A stretch of DNA of 43,434 bases from Candidatus Poribacteria bacterium (lineage in GTDB: Bacteria > Poribacteria > WGA-4E > WGA-3G), in assembly GCA_022827225.1 (NCBI GenBank), contig JAJDTJ010000107.1, positions 1-43,434 of the forward strand, written 5' to 3'. This document shows positions 22,325 to 30,934 of this stretch, piece after piece. Within the stretch, counting starts at the first letter, position 1, and every line of letters begins with the position of its first letter. Made by a program: the position numbers and the translations under genes. The notes below the pieces were generated by a model. The model was not told the origin of the DNA and did not search any database. It saw only the letters and a program-made list of their open reading frames with translations.

Positions 22325-23169
22325 AGGAATGTTCCGAGGTAGATGGCACCGAGTCCTACGAATATATCCCATTTCATCCAACGTTGGATGCGCGTGCAAT
22401 TTTCCTTAGATGCATCTCGCCAGAGACGCACTGCCAGACCGACGAGCACAAGATCAACACCGAGTACAACGACCACGAGATAGTGCCACGAATACCAACC
22501 GAATAGATATGGGATAGGACTAAAGAGAATAACCGATGCCATGAAACCGATGGCTATCTTTACGGCGAGTTGTGGATTGAGAATAGCAAGCGTTTTCACG
22601 TCGTTTTTCAGGTCACCCTCGGTATCTTCGAGGTCTTTGACGATTTCCCGCGCTGTCGTAAACAGGAACGCGAAGGTTGCTGGAATCAACGTCGCTTGCA
22701 CTGAATCTATTGCGACTCCACCTGCGACAAACGTTACACCGGTTAAACCGCTCACAACTAAGTTGCCGATGAGAGGCATTCGCTTTAACCAGAAGGCGTA
22801 GCTCACAAGCGCGATAGATACGAGAATTGCGAATGCTGTTGCGTTTCTATTGATTAATGTCCCTAACCAGATACCGATAATGATAAGGAGGATTGCGAAT
22901 ATCAGTGCATCTCTGCGTCGGATGCGTCCTGATGGCAAGGGTCGCCGTGGACGGTTAACCTGATCGATTTCGTAATCATAATAGTCGTTTATAGCGTTTC
23001 CTGCGGAAAGCAAGACGAGCGCGGCGATTGAGACCAGTAACAGTTGGATATTCACAATGTCTGCCATCTGCCCTTGGCTGGCGAACATTCCGCCGAGCCA
23101 CGCGGAGATAAAGGCGATGATTCCGTTAAGCGGACGCGCCAGTTCAAGGTATGCCAATAGCGTTTTCAT
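22321..23169 (-). CDS. UbiA-family prenyltransferase, DGGGP synthase-like
   Basis: A 282-residue integral membrane UbiA-superfamily prenyltransferase with about eight or nine hydrophobic helices. Both aspartate-rich motifs are intact: NAINDYYDYEID (58-69), followed by QVNRPRRPLPSGRI, and REIVKDLEDTEGD (174-186). The NRPxRPxPSGRI and REIVKDxEDxEGD forms are typical of digeranylgeranylglyceryl phosphate synthase, which adds the second geranylgeranyl chain in archaeal lipid synthesis. Menaquinone, heme or chlorophyll UbiA enzymes have different motif contexts. I chose the ATG at 23169 (AAAGG just upstream). It overlaps the TrmH-type gene by four bases, and GGGPS follows that gene. The pair supports a dialkyl glycerol-1-phosphate product; another acceptor cannot be excluded. 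Confidence 0.85.
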   Translation of the reverse strand: MKTLLAYLELARPLNGIIAFISAWLGGMFASQGQMADIVNIQLLLVSIAALVLLSAGNAINDYYDYEIDQVNRPRRPLPSGRIRRRDALIFAILLIIIGIWLGTLINRNATAFAILVSIALVSYAFWLKRMPLIGNLVVSGLTGVTFVAGGVAIDSVQATLIPATFAFLFTTAREIVKDLEDTEGDLKNDVKTLAILNPQLAVKIAIGFMASVILFSPIPYLFGWYSWHYLVVVVLGVDLVLVGLAVRLWRDASKENCTRIQRWMKWDIFVGLGAIYLGTFL

Positions 23170-23316
23170 AAACCTTTGGTTTGGGTAGAAGTTCACATAG
23201 GTAAAGACTGGTAGGTAGACGCTGTATGTCATCCCGGCGATCCAATTTTTGAAAAGGATAGCGGCTATTAACAAAAATGGTTTAAGATGTGAGATGCTTT
23301 CGGTTGTTTGGTGTCG

Positions 23317-24363
23317 TTATGATGTGTCCTCCAATTCTTGAAGTTTTGCTTCGAGTTCTGCCACTCGTTTTTGGAGTTTCGCGAATTCGGGGAGCAGTTC
23401 CGGCAGTTTTCGGGTTGCAGCATGAATTCGGAGTTCTTGTTTATGGGGACGTGCGGGGAATCCGGAGAGGTGGCTTCCGGCGGGCATATCCTTGGTCACA
23501 GCAGATTTCGCGTAAACGACGCTGTCTTCTCCGAGCGTTAAATGCCCGGCTGCGCCGCCATGTCCGGCGATATTTACGCGGTCGCCGAGCGTTGTACTTC
23601 CAGCAATCCCGACCTGTGCTGCGAGGCAGCAATCCTCTCCGATGACAACATTGTGTGCGATTTGGACGAGGTTATCCAATTTGGTGCCGCGTTTGATGCG
23701 CGTCTCAGAGAGTGTGGCTCTATCGATAGTTGTGTTTGCACCGATTTCAACATCGTCCTCAATGACGACAGTCCCGATCTGCGGAATTTTATGGTGTCGC
23801 TTGCTGACAGGTGCGAATCCAAAACCGTCGCTGCCGATAACCGCGCCGCAATGGAGAATCACCCGATCACCAATAATGACCTCTTCCCGAATACTGACGT
23901 GCGGATAGATGAGTCCATCGGCACCAATTTTAGTGCCTTCTCCGATGTAGACATAGGGTTGTATTACGGTGTCGTCACCGATTTCGACATTGTCAGCGAT
24001 ATAGGTGAACGCTTGGATTGAGACGCGTTCTCCGAGTTTGACGTTTTCTCCGAGAATCGCGGTTTCATCGATTCCCGGGAACGCGCGACGGTTTTTGTCG
24101 GATGAGAATATCTCTAAGACTTGAACGAAAGCCCAATAAGGGTCCTTAACACGGATCGTCGGCTTTCCGTTGCCGGAGACACCGTGTCCGATGATAACTG
24201 CCCCCGCTTGCGTTGTGGCTAAAGCAGCGATGTACTTTGGGTTAGCAATAAAGGTAATTTGAGTCGGCAGTGCTTCTTTAATTCCAGAAACTCCTGTAAT
24301 TTCAATATTACCATCGCCGGAGAGTTCTCCATCAAGGTGTTCACAAATTTCCTTGAGTTTCAT
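23317..24363 (-). CDS. lpxD: UDP-3-O-acylglucosamine N-acyltransferase LpxD
   Basis: LpxD adds the N-linked acyl chain in the third step of lipid A synthesis. The 348-residue protein has the uridine-binding N-terminal domain (ITGVSGIKEALPTQITFIANPKYIAAL), a long run of left-handed hexapeptide repeats (IGDDTVIQPYVYIGEGTKIGADG) and the catalytic histidine block QIAHNVVIGEDC. A C-terminal helix (LPEFAKLQKRVAELEAKLQEL) follows. I chose the ATG at 24363, preceded by AAAGGACGAGGG; two upstream ATGs are possible. Its presence means the organism can probably make lipid A and has an outer membrane. It follows skp by about 70 bases, the classical bamA-skp-lpxD order. lpxA and fabZ, often next, are missing and replaced by the UbiA gene. 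Confidence 0.95.
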   Translation of the reverse strand: MKLKEICEHLDGELSGDGNIEITGVSGIKEALPTQITFIANPKYIAALATTQAGAVIIGHGVSGNGKPTIRVKDPYWAFVQVLEIFSSDKNRRAFPGIDETAILGENVKLGERVSIQAFTYIADNVEIGDDTVIQPYVYIGEGTKIGADGLIYPHVSIREEVIIGDRVILHCGAVIGSDGFGFAPVSKRHHKIPQIGTVVIEDDVEIGANTTIDRATLSETRIKRGTKLDNLVQIAHNVVIGEDCCLAAQVGIAGSTTLGDRVNIAGHGGAAGHLTLGEDSVVYAKSAVTKDMPAGSHLSGFPARPHKQELRIHAATRKLPELLPEFAKLQKRVAELEAKLQELEDTS

Positions 24364-24432
24364 AATGTCTAACCCTCGTCCTTTCTCCATAGATGTGAGC
24401 GATTTCACATTTTGGAGTTTAGGGGTGTAGCG

Positions 24433-24996
24433 TTATTCGGCTTTTTCGCCGTTTTTGTTGTTTTCGTTCATCAAGTCGATAAACTTCTTTGTTAAATCGT
24501 ATTCCTCTTTGACATAAAGCGTGATGAGTCGTTTTTCGAGGATGATATCATAGTTTTCGGCTTTGCCGACATTAATAATCAATTCTTCCAGCGACTTGTA
24601 AATCGGTTCGAGCAATTCTCTCTCTTTGTCAAGGAGTGCTTGCTGCCCGATTTCACGATCACGCTGGTATTCCTGCTGAAGTTGGAGGATCTGGTTGTCC
24701 AAATCTGCGGTTTGCGCGTCTTCAACGAAAAGCTGAGTTTTCGCTTTCTGCTCTTGTATGGTACGGACTGCGTCTGCTTTTTCTTGCAATTGTTTCTGCA
24801 GTCGTTCACCTGCTGCTCTGAGCGTTTCAGCCGCTTTTGTCGCTGCTTCTGATCCTTGTAGGACTTCTTCAGTGTTGACGACCCCGATCTTGAAGGCTTC
24901 CTGCCCGATACTACCGGTACTGAAACTGAAAGCGGCTATAACAATAAGTAATAAAGCTAGGCGTGCTTCACAAGCACCCAATCGAAGTGATTTCAT
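24433..24996 (-). CDS. skp: Periplasmic chaperone Skp/OmpH
   Basis: Skp binds unfolded outer-membrane proteins in the periplasm and hands them to BamA. The 187-residue protein begins with a signal peptide (hydrophobic LALLLIVIAAFSFS). It continues with FKIGVVNTEEVLQGSEAA, a long charged coiled coil (about 60-130) and the family's closing segment VGKAENYDIILEKRLITLYVKEEYDLTKKFIDLMN. It lies between bamA and lpxD, the classical location. The spacer to bamA holds a large imperfect inverted repeat. Confidence 0.92.
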   Translation of the reverse strand: MKSLRLGACEARLALLLIVIAAFSFSTGSIGQEAFKIGVVNTEEVLQGSEAATKAAETLRAAGERLQKQLQEKADAVRTIQEQKAKTQLFVEDAQTADLDNQILQLQQEYQRDREIGQQALLDKERELLEPIYKSLEELIINVGKAENYDIILEKRLITLYVKEEYDLTKKFIDLMNENNKNGEKAE

Positions 24997-25026
24997 CTAA
25001 TCTTCGGGCAGGAGACCCAAACCGAA

Positions 25027-25112
25027 AGTTATTGGTTATTGGTACGCTTCGCTTTTAGTTGTTGGTTAAGAAAGAAAGAGACCTCTTACCATTAACCAAT
25101 AACCATTAACTA
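25027..25112. repeat. Imperfect inverted array of TTAACCAATAACC units between bamA and skp
   Basis: GTTATTGGTTATTGG at 25028-25042 is matched, with one mismatch, by the complement of CCAATAACCATTAAC at 25096-25110. The units repeat every 6-7 bases and continue as TTAACTATTAAC. In RNA this could fold into a long hairpin in the middle of the bamA-skp-lpxD transcript. Confidence 0.55.
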
Positions 25113-25179
25113 TTAACTTAGAATTTGGGAGGAATGCCCGCTCCTTTTCTTTTTTAGATTGATTCGTTCTTAAAACCGT

Positions 25180-27663
25180 TTAGAATCCTGGTCCGATGGT
25201 GAAGTGGAATCTACCTGCGGGTTCACCACTGATGCGGTCCAACCCGTATCCCCAGCCTAATCTCGCCAGCATACCGAACATATTGAGTCGTGCCTCGACA
25301 CCGAGTCCACTTTTGAAGTTGATTTGGGTAAACGGGTTTCTAACGCTTTCATCCCATACTTGTCCTATGTCATAGAACAGGGCTGCTGTGAGTTGAGGGG
25401 AAACGGGGATACGATACTCAATGTTGGCGAAGATCATTTTATTGCCTCCGAAGGGATTGATTTTACCCGTTTCGTCTGGATCTGGATAGATTTCAAAGTC
25501 TTCGTACCCGCGGACGGTATCTACACCACCGAGGAAGAAACGTTCATAATATAGAAATGCGCGATCAGCACTTTTATCTTTCATGTAACCCGTCCGCGCG
25601 TGAAAAGCGAGGACATGGTTCCACCAACTGCTATAGAACCAACTGGTGTCGAAGGTGTACCTCTGGAATTCATTGTCTGCCCCCAGGATTCCGCCGGAAT
25701 ACTCGTAAGAGAGCAAATGCGATGCCCCGCCGGTTGGATCATACAGAGAGGTGCGATAGTCGCGCGTATCGCGTCCAACGGCAAAGAGGATACTACGGGT
25801 GGAACGATTAATCAATGTTTGATCTGGATTATATGTTTCGACATGTTCGTTCCGGAACCTGACGGACAGGTCGATGTCATAAGCGATGGGTCGGCCGAGG
25901 GTTATAGATGCGCCACGTCGTCCCCACACATACCTATCGTATAGATAGTTGGGATTTGCTCGGTTAAGGACTGCGCCGACTGTTCCGTAGTAACGGCGGA
26001 AGCGGCGGTTATCATATAGTCGAGCGGTAAGGCGTGTAGGGGTGCCAAGTATCCAAGGGGTGCCGAAACTGATTTCGGCTGTATGATGATCGCGGGTGCC
26101 TATTTCGCCTTTGAGATGGACTCTGTAGGCGCGTCCAAGGAGATTGTTCTGTCCGACTTCTGCTGTGCCGAAGATACCGCCTTCACTGCCGTAGCCGCCG
26201 CCGAGGCTCAGCATTCCGGTTCTGGGTGTTTCGGCGATATTGACTCTTAAATCCTTTCTGTTTTCTTCACCGGTGTCGCTTGGTACAAAATCGACAGCCC
26301 GGATGAAGGACCCCATCTGGAAGAGGCGTTGCCGTGCCTTACGTAAGGATTTGACATCTAACAACTTATCTGTCTCGATGTCCAAAAAGTCCAATTCGCG
26401 TTTGACGACATGCTCCATCGTCTTTTCAAGTCCGCTGATAATTACTTTACCGATGATGATGACATCGCCTTCGTTAATTTTCAGTGTGATGTTAACCAAT
26501 CCATTTGTCTCATCAAAGGTCGGGATTGGTGCGACTTCAGAGAGGAGGTAGCCTTTATCGAGATAAGCCTGCTGTAATTTCGAGATGGATTCGTCGAAGG
26601 TTCCGCGGTTGAAAACTTCGCCTTCCGCTGGGTCGAGCATCCCGCGTATCTTTTTTTCGGAAAAGAGAGCTTTGGTACCGGCTTCAACTTCAAGCGTATA
26701 GGTTCCAATAACAAATTCGGGGCCTTCATCAACGGTAATGTCAAGTATCAACCCGGTTTTATCTTCTGTGAAACGTTTCTCGTATCCGATAACTTTCACT
26801 TGTGCGAATCCGCGGTCTTGATAGTAATTGCGGAGGTTCAGCGAAAGGTCTTCTTCTTCAAAGAGTGTTTGGTCGAAAGGTTTACCGGTGCGGGTTTTGA
26901 GTTTCTTCCGTAGTGTATTGGGAGGGATCAGTTCATTGCCGATAAAGTTGATTTCCTCAATGCGGACCCGCGGTCCTTCGCTTACCTCAAAGGTGATTTG
27001 GACGGTATGCGTCTCGTCCTCACTTTTATCAAGATGTGTTTGGATACCGACGAGATAATAGCCTTTATCGTGATAGAGTTTTGTGATGGCGCGTTCGCTC
27101 TCCCATCGTCGTCGGTCGCTATAAATTTCATCAGGGCGCAGCGTAATCTCGTTTTTCAATTTCCCTGTGTCTAAGTTATCGTTTCCGATAATGTTAATGC
27201 CGGATATCTTTGGACTTTCAACGACTTTATATATAATCTCGAGTCCACCGCCTTCAACGGGTTGTGTATCTACCTTAGCATCAGAAAAGAAGCCTGTGTC
27301 TTTGTAAAGACTCTTGAGGTCTTGTGTCAGGAGTTCCTGTGAAACCTCCTCGCCGACCTGCGTTTGAATAAGGGTACGCAGCATATCTTCGGAAACGGTT
27401 TTTACACCCTCGAAAGATATTTTCTTGACAACGAACATTGCGTTGACATCAGCTTTAGTCGTATCAGATGTATTTTTTTCGTTAACCGTCTCACCTTCGG
27501 TATTGGATGCGGTCTGTGTTTCAGCGTCTGGTGCAGCCTGTTTTTCTTCGGTAGCCTTGTGGGGTCCATACACTACATCTGCTTGTTCTTCAGCGAAAAC
27601 GACAGTTGCCACGAATCCAATAATTAGGCTTGTAAGGATCAGAATATTTTTTAGTGCGTTCAT
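25180..27663 (-). CDS. bamA: Outer membrane protein assembly factor BamA
   Basis: BamA is the central subunit of the BAM complex that inserts beta-barrel proteins into the outer membrane. The 827-residue protein has a signal peptide (ILILTSLIIGFVATVVFA), a low-complexity linker rich in Thr and Glu (about 30-75), and POTRA repeats starting at VVKKISFEGVKTVSEDMLRTLI. A 16-strand barrel follows (GGGYGSEGGIFG onward) with a VRGY-type motif (GGVDTVRGYEDF, the L6 loop) and the terminal strand RFHFTIGPGF ending in aromatic Phe. AGGAG lies about 12 bases ahead of the ATG. It is followed by skp and lpxD and preceded by ilvE (57 bases). Confidence 0.96.
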   Translation of the reverse strand: MNALKNILILTSLIIGFVATVVFAEEQADVVYGPHKATEEKQAAPDAETQTASNTEGETVNEKNTSDTTKADVNAMFVVKKISFEGVKTVSEDMLRTLIQTQVGEEVSQELLTQDLKSLYKDTGFFSDAKVDTQPVEGGGLEIIYKVVESPKISGINIIGNDNLDTGKLKNEITLRPDEIYSDRRRWESERAITKLYHDKGYYLVGIQTHLDKSEDETHTVQITFEVSEGPRVRIEEINFIGNELIPPNTLRKKLKTRTGKPFDQTLFEEEDLSLNLRNYYQDRGFAQVKVIGYEKRFTEDKTGLILDITVDEGPEFVIGTYTLEVEAGTKALFSEKKIRGMLDPAEGEVFNRGTFDESISKLQQAYLDKGYLLSEVAPIPTFDETNGLVNITLKINEGDVIIIGKVIISGLEKTMEHVVKRELDFLDIETDKLLDVKSLRKARQRLFQMGSFIRAVDFVPSDTGEENRKDLRVNIAETPRTGMLSLGGGYGSEGGIFGTAEVGQNNLLGRAYRVHLKGEIGTRDHHTAEISFGTPWILGTPTRLTARLYDNRRFRRYYGTVGAVLNRANPNYLYDRYVWGRRGASITLGRPIAYDIDLSVRFRNEHVETYNPDQTLINRSTRSILFAVGRDTRDYRTSLYDPTGGASHLLSYEYSGGILGADNEFQRYTFDTSWFYSSWWNHVLAFHARTGYMKDKSADRAFLYYERFFLGGVDTVRGYEDFEIYPDPDETGKINPFGGNKMIFANIEYRIPVSPQLTAALFYDIGQVWDESVRNPFTQINFKSGLGVEARLNMFGMLARLGWGYGLDRISGEPAGRFHFTIGPGF

Positions 27664-27719
27664 AATGCTGTAATATCTCCTATATGTCGAGGCTGCTCTT
27701 CGCCTTGTGGGAAAGGTTG

Positions 27720-28598
27720 CTATTCTTTCGCGTAGATTTCGGTGCCGCAGCTATTTGCATAGTGTCGGAAAGCAGCGATAAGTTTCTGTGTGAGTTTACC
27801 TGGCTGTCCGTCTCCAATAGCGCGTCGATCAATTTTTACGACGGGGATGACCTCGGCAGCGGTGCCTGTTAGAAAACATTCGTCTGCGATGTAGAGGTCG
27901 TGGCGAGTAAAGACGCGTTCTTCGACCGGTATCCCTGCGTCGCGTGCGAGGTCAATAACACTGTTCCGGGTCACGCCTTCCAATATGCCGATATGTACGG
28001 GTGGCGTGATAAGCACGCCGTTCTTTACGGAAAAGATATTGTCGCCGCTACATTCAACAACATAACCTTCAGCATTAAGCATCAGTACCTCTTCTGTGCC
28101 GGCCTGTTTCCCTTCGATTTTTGCTAAAATGTTGTTGAGATAGTTCAAAGATTTAATACGCGGATTGATAGCTTCGGCGTAATTCCGTCGAACAGCAGAA
28201 GTTACAATCTCCAAACCGTCTTCATAGAATTTTTGTGGATACAAGACGATTTTATCTGCAATAATTATTACGGTTGCTTTTGGACATTTGTCTGGGTCCA
28301 GTCCAAGGTCCCCGACACCACGGGTTACGATTAATCGGATATAGGCTTCTGTGAGGTGATTTCGACGGAGTGTTTCCAGAACAGTCTCTTTCATTGTTTC
28401 GATAGAGATAGGTATCTGTAGCATAATTGATTTTGCAGAGTCGTAAAGTCGTTGGAGGTGTTCATCAAGTTTAAAGACGCGCCCGTTATAGGAGCGGATG
28501 CCTTCAAAAACACCATCCCCATAAAGCAAACCGTGGTCAAACACTGAAATTTTAGCCTCTGCTTTTGGTAAAAAATCTCCGTCGATGTAAATCAACAT
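27720..28598 (-). CDS. ilvE: Branched-chain amino acid aminotransferase
   Basis: Fold-type IV PLP aminotransferase that makes or degrades leucine, isoleucine and valine. The 292-residue protein has the family's size. Motifs are VFDHGLLYGDGVFEGIRSYNG, the Schiff-base lysine K149 in RIKSLNYLNNILAK, the glutamate in GYVVECSGDNIF, and ECFLTGTAAEVIPV. AGGAGG lies about 12 bases before the ATG. D-amino acid transaminase and aminodeoxychorismate lyase share the fold, but the EGIRSY and IKSLNYLNN pattern favours IlvE. bamA follows after 57 bases, so the outer-membrane cluster may be read from an ilvE promoter. Confidence 0.92.
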   Translation of the reverse strand: MLIYIDGDFLPKAEAKISVFDHGLLYGDGVFEGIRSYNGRVFKLDEHLQRLYDSAKSIMLQIPISIETMKETVLETLRRNHLTEAYIRLIVTRGVGDLGLDPDKCPKATVIIIADKIVLYPQKFYEDGLEIVTSAVRRNYAEAINPRIKSLNYLNNILAKIEGKQAGTEEVLMLNAEGYVVECSGDNIFSVKNGVLITPPVHIGILEGVTRNSVIDLARDAGIPVEERVFTRHDLYIADECFLTGTAAEVIPVVKIDRRAIGDGQPGKLTQKLIAAFRHYANSCGTEIYAKE

Positions 28599-28722
28599 TT
28601 TTTAGTTTTGGCCTCCTGATCTAAAGAAATCCGCAGAAATCCGAAAATACCCCAAGCAAATACCTCGCTATTACATTTCGGGCAGGTTTCTGGTTATCCG
28701 ATGCTAATATTGTAAAGTGGCA

Positions 28723-28734
28723 GGACTTACACAA
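28723..28734. repeat. GGACTTA-type short dispersed motif (second copy)
   Basis: GGACTTACACAA in the spacer between ilvE and lolD, related to 10899-10910. The following TTGCGTAA also recurs as TTGCGTAAG near 4997. Confidence 0.25.
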
Positions 28735-28765
28735 CTTGCGTAAATATTGGACATTTAGACGTAAG

Positions 28766-29449
28766 TTAAAAAATCTTTCCGTCAACGAGTTGAACAACCC
28801 TGTCTACCTGCTCAGCGAGTTCGGAGTTGTGGGTTACGATAACAAAAGTCTGTCCAGATTTGGTGTTCAAATCCCATAAGAGTTTATGAACGGCTTCACT
28901 GCTCCGTCGGTCGAGGTTCCCTGTCGGTTCGTCTGCGAGTACAATTTTCGGGTTGTTAATCAATGCTCGTGCGATTGCGACGCGTTGGCGTTCGCCACCG
29001 GAGAGTTGACCGGGATAGTGCGAAAGCCTTTCTGCGAGCCCGACATATTCGAGTAGTGACGCTGCTTGTTCATAAATCGCTTTGTTGTTCGGTGTCGTAA
29101 TTAAGGCAGCCATAGCGACGTTTTCAAGTGCGTTAAACTCCGGTAACAGATGATGAAATTGAAATATGAAACCGACTTCCTTGTTCCGAAACCGGGCGAG
29201 TTCAGTATCCTGCAATGTAAAAACATCTTGATCGCCGTATAAGACCCGTCCCGCTGTCGGTCGATCAAGCGTCCCCATGATATGAAGGAGTGTGCTTTTT
29301 CCGACCCCTGATGCCCCGACGACTGCGAGTAATTCGGATGTCTTTATTTCGAGGTCAATACCTCGAAGCACTGGGAGTTCCGATTCGCCATCATAATAGG
29401 ATTTGTGTAAATCTACAATACGGATAAGTGCTTCTGATGGATTCAACAC
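28766..29449 (-). CDS. lolD: Lipoprotein-releasing ABC transporter ATP-binding protein LolD
   Basis: LolD powers extraction of outer-membrane lipoproteins from the inner membrane by LolCE. Walker A is GASGVGKST, the Q-loop is in FIFQFHHLLPEFNALEN, the signature is LSGGERQRVAIARAL and Walker B is IVLADEPTGNLD, then VTHNSELA (H-loop). The FQFHHLLPEFxALEN block is characteristic of LolD. I chose the GTG at 29449, preceded by AGAGGA six bases upstream and lying after the LolE stop. The longer ATG start (29488) would overlap lolE by 23 bases and gives 240 residues, whereas 227 is the usual size. Confidence 0.9.
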   Translation of the reverse strand: MLNPSEALIRIVDLHKSYYDGESELPVLRGIDLEIKTSELLAVVGASGVGKSTLLHIMGTLDRPTAGRVLYGDQDVFTLQDTELARFRNKEVGFIFQFHHLLPEFNALENVAMAALITTPNNKAIYEQAASLLEYVGLAERLSHYPGQLSGGERQRVAIARALINNPKIVLADEPTGNLDRRSSEAVHKLLWDLNTKSGQTFVIVTHNSELAEQVDRVVQLVDGKIF

Positions 29450-29465
29450 AGATTTCCTCTTTTCA

Positions 29466-30926
29466 CTATTCGTGTTGCAACGCTTCAACGGGTTTCAGGT
29501 TCGCCGCTTGCCATGCTGGGTAAAGGGTCGCAAGCCAGCAGATGGCAAATGAAAGCAGATTAATAAAGATAACGAACACCCAATTGACTTTTATGGGCAG
29601 ATGATGCATCTGGTAGATTTGGCTAAGCCCAAGGTCTACGAGTGAGATTGGTCTTACGGCACAATAGAGTGCGAAACCTATTCCGATCAGCCATAGGGTC
29701 CCGACAGCCAATTTCCATCCACCTTTTGTCCGCATCGCGTGTCGTGATGCTATTAAAAATTGTAAGCTAATCGGCACAACGAGTGCAAGAGCATACCAGT
29801 AAGAAGGTCTCTCTGCGTTGGTACTGAGGAGCCAACAGAGTGCTAGCCCTAATGCAGTCCCGATCATTGTTCCAAGCGTCCCGATAACGCTTCCCTGAAT
29901 CATGAAGATCCGCATGATGTTTCCGCGTGAAGAGCCGAGCGTTCGTAGTGTCCCAACGTCCTTAGTTTTCTCCATCACAGTCATGATAAGCGTGCTTGCG
30001 ATGTTAAAAGATGCGACCAAAATGATCAGTGCTTCAATGATGACGGTTGCGATCTTTTCTAATTGCAGTGCTGAGAAGAGCGGTGCTTGTGCCTCCATCC
30101 ATGTTCTGGTATCCGGCATCCCCTCTAACACACTAAAGTCAGCGGCATCTTCAATTTTTGTGGCGATCTGCGGTGCCAATTCGGCATCAGTTAGCCGGAC
30201 AAAAATGAAGTTTACGCGATTCTCTTGGTTATACAATTTTTGTGCGGTATCTATATGGATGAATCCGAAGTTGTTATCATAAGCCTCCATCTCAGATTCG
30301 TAGAACCCAATGACAACAAAGTTTGCTAAGTCCGGTGTGAGTGTTCCGAGACCGCCAGGGTCCACAAGTTTAATCAGTAACCGTAAAACATCGCCTTTCA
30401 TGACCCCGAGCCGCGTTGCCAATCGTCCACCGAGGATGATACCCCCGGTAATCGTTTCACCTTGTTTCATGAGCGCGGCTTTTTCAATCAGTTCCGAGTT
30501 TTGGAAATCCGTTGACCCCATGACAAATGTTGAGAAACCAGTAACTTTATCTTCCAGCACCGGATCAATCCCCTTAATATAGATGGCACCCTGAATGGTA
30601 TTGCTATGTTCACGGAAAACACCGATCTGTGCGAAGATGACAGGCGATGCAGCGACGACGTTATCGATTGCCTCAATCCGTTGAATCCGTTCTTGGTAGC
30701 CTTTGAAAAAGCTGTGATCAAATATATGCAGGGCGACGTGTGCCTCATTCGAGAGAAACCGATCCTTTAGTCCGTGTTCAACGCCGTCTAAGACAGCGAT
30801 CACGAGGATCACTGTTGCGACACCGAGTGCGACACCACCGATTGAGATGATGCTAATAATTGAGATAAAGGACTGTTTTCGCCGAGAACGCAGATAGCGG
30901 GAGGCTACAAACCATTCAAATTTCAT
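29466..30926 (-). CDS. LolC/LolE-type lipoprotein-releasing permease with extra helices
   Basis: Inner-membrane subunit of the Lol transporter. The 486-residue protein has the N-terminal helix (22-45, after the FVASRYLRSRRKQSFIS signature), a large periplasmic domain (about 50-285), and FtsX-type helices at 292-317, 344-367 and 447-470. It ends in TLYPAWQAANLKPVEALQHE. The usual family length is about 400-415. The difference is an insertion at about 370-432 with two additional hydrophobic segments between the third and last canonical helices. Only one permease gene is present, so it may work as a homodimer (LolF-like). lolD follows at once. It lies downstream of lysS and a GNAT gene. Confidence 0.88.
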   Translation of the reverse strand: MKFEWFVASRYLRSRRKQSFISIISIISIGGVALGVATVILVIAVLDGVEHGLKDRFLSNEAHVALHIFDHSFFKGYQERIQRIEAIDNVVAASPVIFAQIGVFREHSNTIQGAIYIKGIDPVLEDKVTGFSTFVMGSTDFQNSELIEKAALMKQGETITGGIILGGRLATRLGVMKGDVLRLLIKLVDPGGLGTLTPDLANFVVIGFYESEMEAYDNNFGFIHIDTAQKLYNQENRVNFIFVRLTDAELAPQIATKIEDAADFSVLEGMPDTRTWMEAQAPLFSALQLEKIATVIIEALIILVASFNIASTLIMTVMEKTKDVGTLRTLGSSRGNIMRIFMIQGSVIGTLGTMIGTALGLALCWLLSTNAERPSYWYALALVVPISLQFLIASRHAMRTKGGWKLAVGTLWLIGIGFALYCAVRPISLVDLGLSQIYQMHHLPIKVNWVFVIFINLLSFAICWLATLYPAWQAANLKPVEALQHE

Positions 30927-30934
30927 ATTTTTAC

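Noticed and set aside
23542..24021. 159-codon plus-strand frame
   Set aside because: Shadow of lpxD; the regular hexapeptide repeats of lpxD produce long open antisense frames.
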